Source: Hordeum vulgare subsp. vulgare (Eukaryota; Streptophyta; Magnoliopsida; Poales; Poaceae). From it: a DNA stretch of 64,000 bases. A program made the translations under genes and the position numbers. How positions within the stretch are numbered: position 1 is the stretch's first letter; every line of letters begins with the position of its first letter. Positions 59,153-64,000 of this stretch are shown in pieces. The stretch spans positions 323,910,581 to 323,974,580 of the forward strand of contig NC_058518.1 in NCBI RefSeq assembly GCF_904849725.1. Direction: 5' to 3'. Under the pieces are notes generated by a model. The model had not been told where the DNA came from. It ran no database searches and saw only the letters and a list, made by a program, of their open reading frames with translations.

Positions 59153-61811
59153 ACTCCTGATTGTCCTCGAGTAGGGAAGTGATAAAGGCTGAATTTTTGA
59201 TGTGGAATGCTACCTAGCATAGTTGTCCTTTGCAACTTCTTTCACGTGACATGAATGTTCGGATCCGTAAGATTCAAAACAATTGTTTGCTGTTGACATG
59301 AAAACAATAATACTTCAAGCAAGCTAGTAAGGTAATCATGAACTTTCAAAATAACAAGGCCAAAGAAAGTTATCCCTACAAAATCATATAGTCTGGCTAT
59401 GCTCCATCATCCTCACACAACGAATGTAAATCATGAACAACCCTGGTATTGGCCAAGTAATTGTATTCGCACTCTTACTTTCTCAAACTTTTTATAACTA
59501 TCACGCAATACATGAGCGTGAGCCATGGATATAGCACTATAGGTGGAATAGAGTGTGGTGGTGGTTGTGAGACAAAGAAGGAGGAGATGGTCACATAGAC
59601 TCGGCGTATCAAAACGCTATGGAGATTCCCATTAATAGATATCAATGTGAATGAGTAGGGATTGCCATACAAGGGATGCACTAGAGCTATAAGTATGTGA
59701 AAGCTCAAAAGTAGAACTAGTGAGTGTGCATCCAACTTGCTTGCTCGTGAAGACCTAGGGCAATTTCGAGGAAGCCCATCATTGGAATATACAAGCCAAG
59801 TTATATAATAAAGACTCCCACTAGCATATGGTAATGACAAAGCAAAAAGCTCTCAATCATGAAGACCATGGTGCTATTATGAAGCACAGGTGTGGAAAAA
59901 GATAGTAGCATTGTCCCTTCTCTCTTTTTCTCTCTCTTTTTTATATTTGGGCTCTTAGGCCTCTTTTTTTCCCTCTTTTTTGGTATCTTTGGGCTCTTTT
60001 TTTATTTCCTCACATGGGACAATGCTATAATAATGATGATCGTCACACTTTTATTTACTCACAGCTCAAAGCTTAGAAATGACTCCATAGGAAATGCCTC
60101 CGACAGTGTACCCGGATGTGCAACGATTTGGCTTGGCGTATGACGTTGAAACATCTCGCTAGCTATCTTACGATCATGCAATGGCAATATGAGAGTGACG
60201 GTACAAGTCATGAGACGGAACGGTGGGAGTTGCATGGCAATATATCTCGGAATGGCTATGAAAATGCCATAGTAGGTAGATATGGTGGCTGTTTTGAGGG
60301 ATGCATTTGGTGGGTTTGTGTACCGGCGAGAATTGCGTGGTACTAGAGAGGCTAGCAAAGGTGGAAGGTAAAAGTGAATCTATACCATGGACTCACATTA
60401 GTCATGAAGAACTCACATACTAGTTGCGAAAGTTTTTATTAGTAATCAAAACAAAGTGCTAAACGCATACTCCTAGGGGAAGGGTTGGTAGGTGTTAACC
60501 ATCGCGCGATCCTGACATCAACACAAAGGATGACAATCAATAGATCAATTATGATCCGACTTCCTAACATAGTGGTTCACCATACGTGCATGCTACGGTA
60601 ATCACTAACTTCAACACAAGTATTTCTAGATTTACAACACCCTACTAACATAACTCTTAATATTACCGAATCCATGTCTCAAAACTAATTGAGAGGAATC
60701 AAGACTTCTCTTTCTACTCAATGCACATGAAGGTGGAAGTTTTATTGCATCCTCTTTCGGTAACTATCACCTTTGGGACTACTTTCATAGCACAAACCAA
60801 CTACCAAGTCACGCACCGCCGTGCTCTAAAAGATCTAAGTGAAACACATAGAGCAAAATTATCTAGCTCAAAAGATATAAGTGAAGCACTATGAGCATTC
60901 TAGCAAAATCACAATGAGTGCATGTCTCTCTCTCTCAAAAAGGTGTGCAGCAAGGATGATTGTGACACAAAAAAATAAAAGGCTCCTACAATACAAGACG
61001 CTCCAAGCAAAACACATATCATGTGGTGAATAAAAATATAGCTCCAAGTAATGTTACCGACGGATTGAAGACGAAAGAGGGGATGCCTTCCCGGGGCATC
61101 CCCAAGCTTAGGCTTTTTGGTGTCCTTGAATTTGGCTGGGGATGCCTTGGGCATCCCCAAGCTTGAGCTCTTACCACTCCTTATCTCTTTGTCCATGAGA
61201 ACATCACCCAAAACTTGAAAACTTCACAACACAAAACTTAAACAGAAACTCGTGATAACATTAGCACAAGAAAACAAACTACTACTTCTTTTGGTACTGT
61301 AGCAAACTTGAATTCTATCTATATTGGTGTTGGGATACTTTATTATCACTTTTCCATGGCTAGTACCCCCTGATACTAACCATAGTTTCATGAAAACAAG
61401 CAACCAACACAACAAAAACAGAATCTGTCAAAAACAGACCAGTCTGTAGCAATCTGTATTCTTCGTATACTTCTGGTACCTCAAAAATTCAGGAAAATTA
61501 CTACTCCCTGGGCAAAAGGCATATCAACCAGCATAAAAAAGAATCAACTCAAAAGCTCTTTCTGAATAAAATGAAAAATCATCTCGTGAGCGAAATGTTT
61601 CTGTCTTTTTCCAGCAGGATCAAACAACCGTTACCAAGACTAGTCATAAAGGTTTTGCTTGGCTCAAACACAAAAATAAACACAAAAAACACAATCACAA
61701 CATAATTATGATAGTGTGGACGCAACAAAACAGAAGGAAAAAGAAATAAATTCATTGGGTTGCCTCCCAAGAAGCGCTATTGTTTAACGCCCTTAGCTAG
61801 GCATAAGGATT
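59153..61811 (-). other. Noncoding interior of LARD E
   Basis: About 2.7 kb downstream of the ORF. Contains the 12-bp inverted repeat at 59906/60027, two PPT-like words (61096-61111 and 61151-61166) and a 100-codon frame on the minus strand (61211-60909) that spans those words and encodes KLGDA there; no similarity recognised, low coding confidence. Confidence 0.6.
59906..60027 (-). repeat. 12-bp perfect inverted repeat around a purine/pyrimidine tract
   Basis: TAGCATTGTCCC at 59906-59917 and GGGACAATGCTA at 60016-60027 enclose about 98 bases that are strongly pyrimidine-rich on + and so purine-rich in the element's sense strand. It could fold into a long stem-loop in the RNA. Confidence 0.85.
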
Positions 61812-62702
61812 TCAGTGATGCTCACACAAAAGACAAGAATTGAAACACAACGAGAGCATCATAAAGCATGTGAAAATCATATCTAACATAACGAGAGACA
61901 ATAGCAATTTCAACATAACGAGAGGTGATTTAGTGATATGAAAGTTTCTACCACCATATTTTCCTCTCTCATAATAATTACATCTGGGATCATATTCGAA
62001 TTCAACAATGTAACTATCACATAGGATATTCTTTTCATGATCCACATTCATGCAAAGTTGACGCTCTTCAAAAATAGTGGGGTTATCATCAACTAAAGTC
62101 ATGACTTCTCCAAACCCACTTTCAGTAATATTGCAAATATCATATTCATCATGAGGCTTAATTTTTTTTTCAAGATCATAAGAAAAATCATCGCCCCACT
62201 CATGATCATTGCAACAAGTAGTGGACATAGCAAAACTAGCATCCCCAAGCTTAGGGTTTTGCATATTTTTACCATGATTGTCACTAATAGAATTTATAGT
62301 GAAACCATCGCAATCATGCTTTTCATCCAAGGAGCCCTCGTGAAACACTTCATAAATTTCTTCCTCACAATTTTCAGATTCAAGCATCTCAAGCAAAACT
62401 CCATAAAGATAGTCAAGTGCACTCAACTCACTAGCAATTGGATCTCTTAAAGAGATTAGCAAGTGGACGAGGATCCATATCACTATATTTTCAGCAAGCG
62501 AAGATGCAAGTATATTGAAGGCACATGTCACACAAGCGAACAGAGAGCAAGCGAGAAAAAGGGCGAACGAAAAATGGGAAACGAAAAAGGCAAATTGGTG
62601 AAGTGGGGGAGAGGAAAATGAGAGGCAACTGACAAAGTAAATGCAAGAGATGAGTTTGCGACACTTACTTGGATGAGTTCTTGACTTGATCGTCCCCGAC
62701 AA
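61812..62702 (-). CDS. LARD E ORF: protein of unknown function (191 to 296 residues)
   Basis: Open frame from just after the PBS (62702) to 61812. No ATG occurs in the first 105 codons; the first in-frame ATG is at 62387 (MLESENCEEE), giving 191 residues, which I prefer unless upstream splicing or a non-ATG start is used. The body is acidic (EEEIYEVFHEGSLDEKHD, VDDNPTIFEERQ) with blocks NPKLGDASFAMSTTCCND, CDSYIVEFEYD and NYYERGKYGGRNFH. The last 35 residues are hydrophobic (LLLSLVMLDMIFTCFMML), a likely membrane segment. From memory, the NYYERGKYGG region recurs in Triticeae LARD-type repeats. No enzyme motif; function unknown. Confidence 0.55.
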   Translation of the reverse strand: MSGTIKSRTHPSKCRKLISCIYFVSCLSFSSPPLHQFAFFVSHFSFALFLACSLFACVTCAFNILASSLAENIVIWILVHLLISLRDPIASELSALDYLYGVLLEMLESENCEEEIYEVFHEGSLDEKHDCDGFTINSISDNHGKNMQNPKLGDASFAMSTTCCNDHEWGDDFSYDLEKKIKPHDEYDICNITESGFGEVMTLVDDNPTIFEERQLCMNVDHEKNILCDSYIVEFEYDPRCNYYERGKYGGRNFHITKSPLVMLKLLLSLVMLDMIFTCFMMLSLCFNSCLLCEHH

Positions 62703-62713
62703 CGGCGCTAGAA
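62696..62713 (-). other. Primer binding site of LARD E (tRNA-Asp type)
   Basis: Minus strand TAGCGCCGTTGTCGGGGA, two changes from the tRNA-Asp site, about 10 bases after the LTR edge at 62722. A second PBS-like word (CTGGCGCTGTTGTC) lies inside the LTR end at about 62737-62750. Confidence 0.8.
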
Positions 62714-62721
62714 ATTTTTTC

Positions 62722-64000
62722 TGCTACGACAACAGACAACAGCGCCAGAAATTGACACGTTGACGGAGACTGGGCTTGCGTTGGTTTTTCCCTTGAAGAG
62801 GAAAGGGTGATGCAACACAGGAGCAGTAAGTATTTCCCTCAGTTTGAGAACCAAGGTATCAATCCAGTAGGAGAATCTCGTCAAGTCCACAGTACCTACG
62901 CAAACACAAAAGAGCTTGCACCCAACGCTTTAAAGGGGTTGTCAATCCCTTCAAGATTGATTGCAAAGTGAGATCTGAAGGCGGAAAGTGCAAAGAAGTA
63001 AAAAGTGTAAGGCTGAAAATATGGTGTGGAGTAGACCTGGGGGCCATAATGTTCACTAGAGGCTTCTCTCAAAGTAGCAAGTATTACGATGGGTGAACAA
63101 ATTACTGTCGAGCAATTGATAGAACCGCGCAAAGTCATGACGATATCTAAGGCAATGATCATACATATAGGCATCACGTCCAAGACAAGTAGACCGATAC
63201 TTTCTGCATCTACTACTATTACTCCACACATCGACCTCTATCCAGCATGCATCTAGTGTATTGAGTTCATGACGAACATAGTAACACCTTAAGCAAGATG
63301 ACATGATGTAGAGGGATAAACTCAAACCAATGATGAAAACCCCATCTTTTTTACCCTTTATGGCACCAACACGATACGTGCCTCGCTACCCCTTCTGTCA
63401 CTCGATGAGGTCACCGCATGGTATGAACCCAAAACCAAGCACTTCTTCCATTGCAAGAATCATAGATCTAGTTGGCCAGAAAAAACCCACAACTCGGAGA
63501 GAATTACAAGGATATGAAATCATGCATAAGAGAGATCAGAGGAAACTCAAATAAGATTCATAGATAATTACATCGGATAGATCTCCATGAAGATCATGGA
63601 GAACTTTGTATTGAAGATCCAAGAGAGAGAAGAAGCCAGCTAGCTACTAGCTATGAACCCGTAGGTCTATGGTGAACTACTCACGCATCATTGGAGAGGT
63701 CATGGTGTTGATGAAGAAGCCCTTCGTATCCGAATCCCCTCCGACAGGGCACCAGAACATGCCCCAGATGGGATCTTGCGGAGAGAGAAGCTTGCGGCGG
63801 CGGAAAAGTACTTTCGATGATCTCCTGATTTTTTCTGGGATTTTAGGGAATATATAGGCGCAAAACCTAGGGTAGAGGTGGCCCAGGGAGCACACAAGCC
63901 AGGGTGGCGTAGGCCCCCTGGCCGCGCCATGAGGGCTTGTGGGGTCCCTGCAGGCCCCCTACCCTGATTCTCCGGCTTCCCGTTCTTTTTCTGTTTCGGA
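62722..64000 (-). repeat. 5' LTR of LARD E, 3' part
   Basis: Aligns with 57588-58925 at roughly 95% by eye, except for a deletion of 60 to 70 bp at about 63568. TATA at about 63849-63857 on the minus strand. Cut by the window end. Confidence 0.88.

Larger units (their letters stand above)
44250..64000 (-). mobile_element. Gypsy chromovirus C, same family as A, opposite orientation
   Basis: Minus-strand element inserted in the 3' LTR of A. 3' LTR about 44250-48480, interior 48481-54754, 5' LTR from 54755, split at 55663 by CACTA 2 and continuing outside the window. Gene order as in A: ORF0, gag, protease, RT, RNase H, integrase, chromodomain-like tail. The left boundary is uncertain by a few bases because the LTR end has changed (about AATGGACCCC where the other copies have GTGGGGACCC), so no TSD can be given. 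Confidence 0.85.
55663..64000 (+). mobile_element. CACTA DNA transposon 2, left end, split by LARD E
   Basis: Starts CACTACTAGAAAACATAA inside the LTR of C. Subterminal repeats CTGACGGCATAG, CTAACGGCATAG, GCCGACAGCCAGCTGACG and variants fill 55690-56000. A GC-rich stretch 56040-56360 then leads to CCGGTGAGCTC, a plausible first exon and splice donor. Own sequence visible: 55663-57587. The right end and its TSD are outside the window; the 3 bases before the element are ATC. Confidence 0.8.
57588..64000 (-). mobile_element. LARD E: large LTR element without gag-pol, minus strand
   Basis: 3' LTR 57588-59136, interior 59137-62721, 5' LTR from 62722 to beyond the window. PBS of tRNA-Asp type and LTR start TGATACGTCTCC, as in Athila-related elements, but the 3.6-kb interior has no gag, RT or integrase similarity; instead it has one long ORF (61812-62702), repeated PPT words and a large inverted repeat. 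It probably moved using Athila-type proteins such as those once made by element B. Left flank GTGCG (57583-57587); the right flank is not visible. Confidence 0.83.

Overview
The window is Triticeae-type genomic DNA (wheat, rye, barley or Aegilops) made almost entirely of nested transposable elements. I find no host gene, tRNA or rRNA. Evidence for the group: LTRs opening TGTTGGAAATATGCCC (Angela/BARE/WIS copia type) and TGATACGTC (Athila-related gypsy and LARD type), Tekay/Del-like chromoviruses with long LTRs, and CACTA transposons with CACTACAAGAAA or CACTACTAGAAA ends. All polyproteins are broken by stops or frameshifts.

The outermost layer is chromovirus A (+), whose 5' LTR starts before base 1 and whose 3' LTR starts at 41838. 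It is split by (i) a complete copia, 1402-10039, TSD GGTGG; (ii) a solo LTR of a LARD family, 10890-12507, TSD GACCT; (iii) a second solo LTR of another family, 15724-16238 plus 39597-40605, TSD TGGCA; and (iv) chromovirus C (-), from about 44250 past the window end, inside A's 3' LTR. Solo LTR (iii) is split by a 23-kb CACTA element (16239-39593, TSD AAT). That CACTA carries a truncated chromovirus D (-, 16352 to about 25692, its LTR holding another LARD LTR), a tandem array with a 660-bp period, a diverged array with a 155-bp period, and a complete Athila-like gypsy B (28583-38851, TSD ATGAG). The 5' LTR of C is split by a second CACTA (from 55663), which is split by LARD E (-, 57588 to beyond 64000). 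Nesting reaches four levels.

Parts of interest: a protein-coding region (ORF0) between the PBS and gag in both A and C, still open over 234 codons in A; an intact third ORF downstream of pol in B with a promoter-like block before it; a long ORF in LARD E, which has no gag or pol; internal copies of the polypurine tract in B and E; a hairpin between the stop codon and the PPT in all three chromoviruses; a PBS-like sequence inside the LARD LTRs; and an exact 824-bp tandem duplication in gag of C. All coordinates and similarity estimates were read by eye; no alignment or database search was run.
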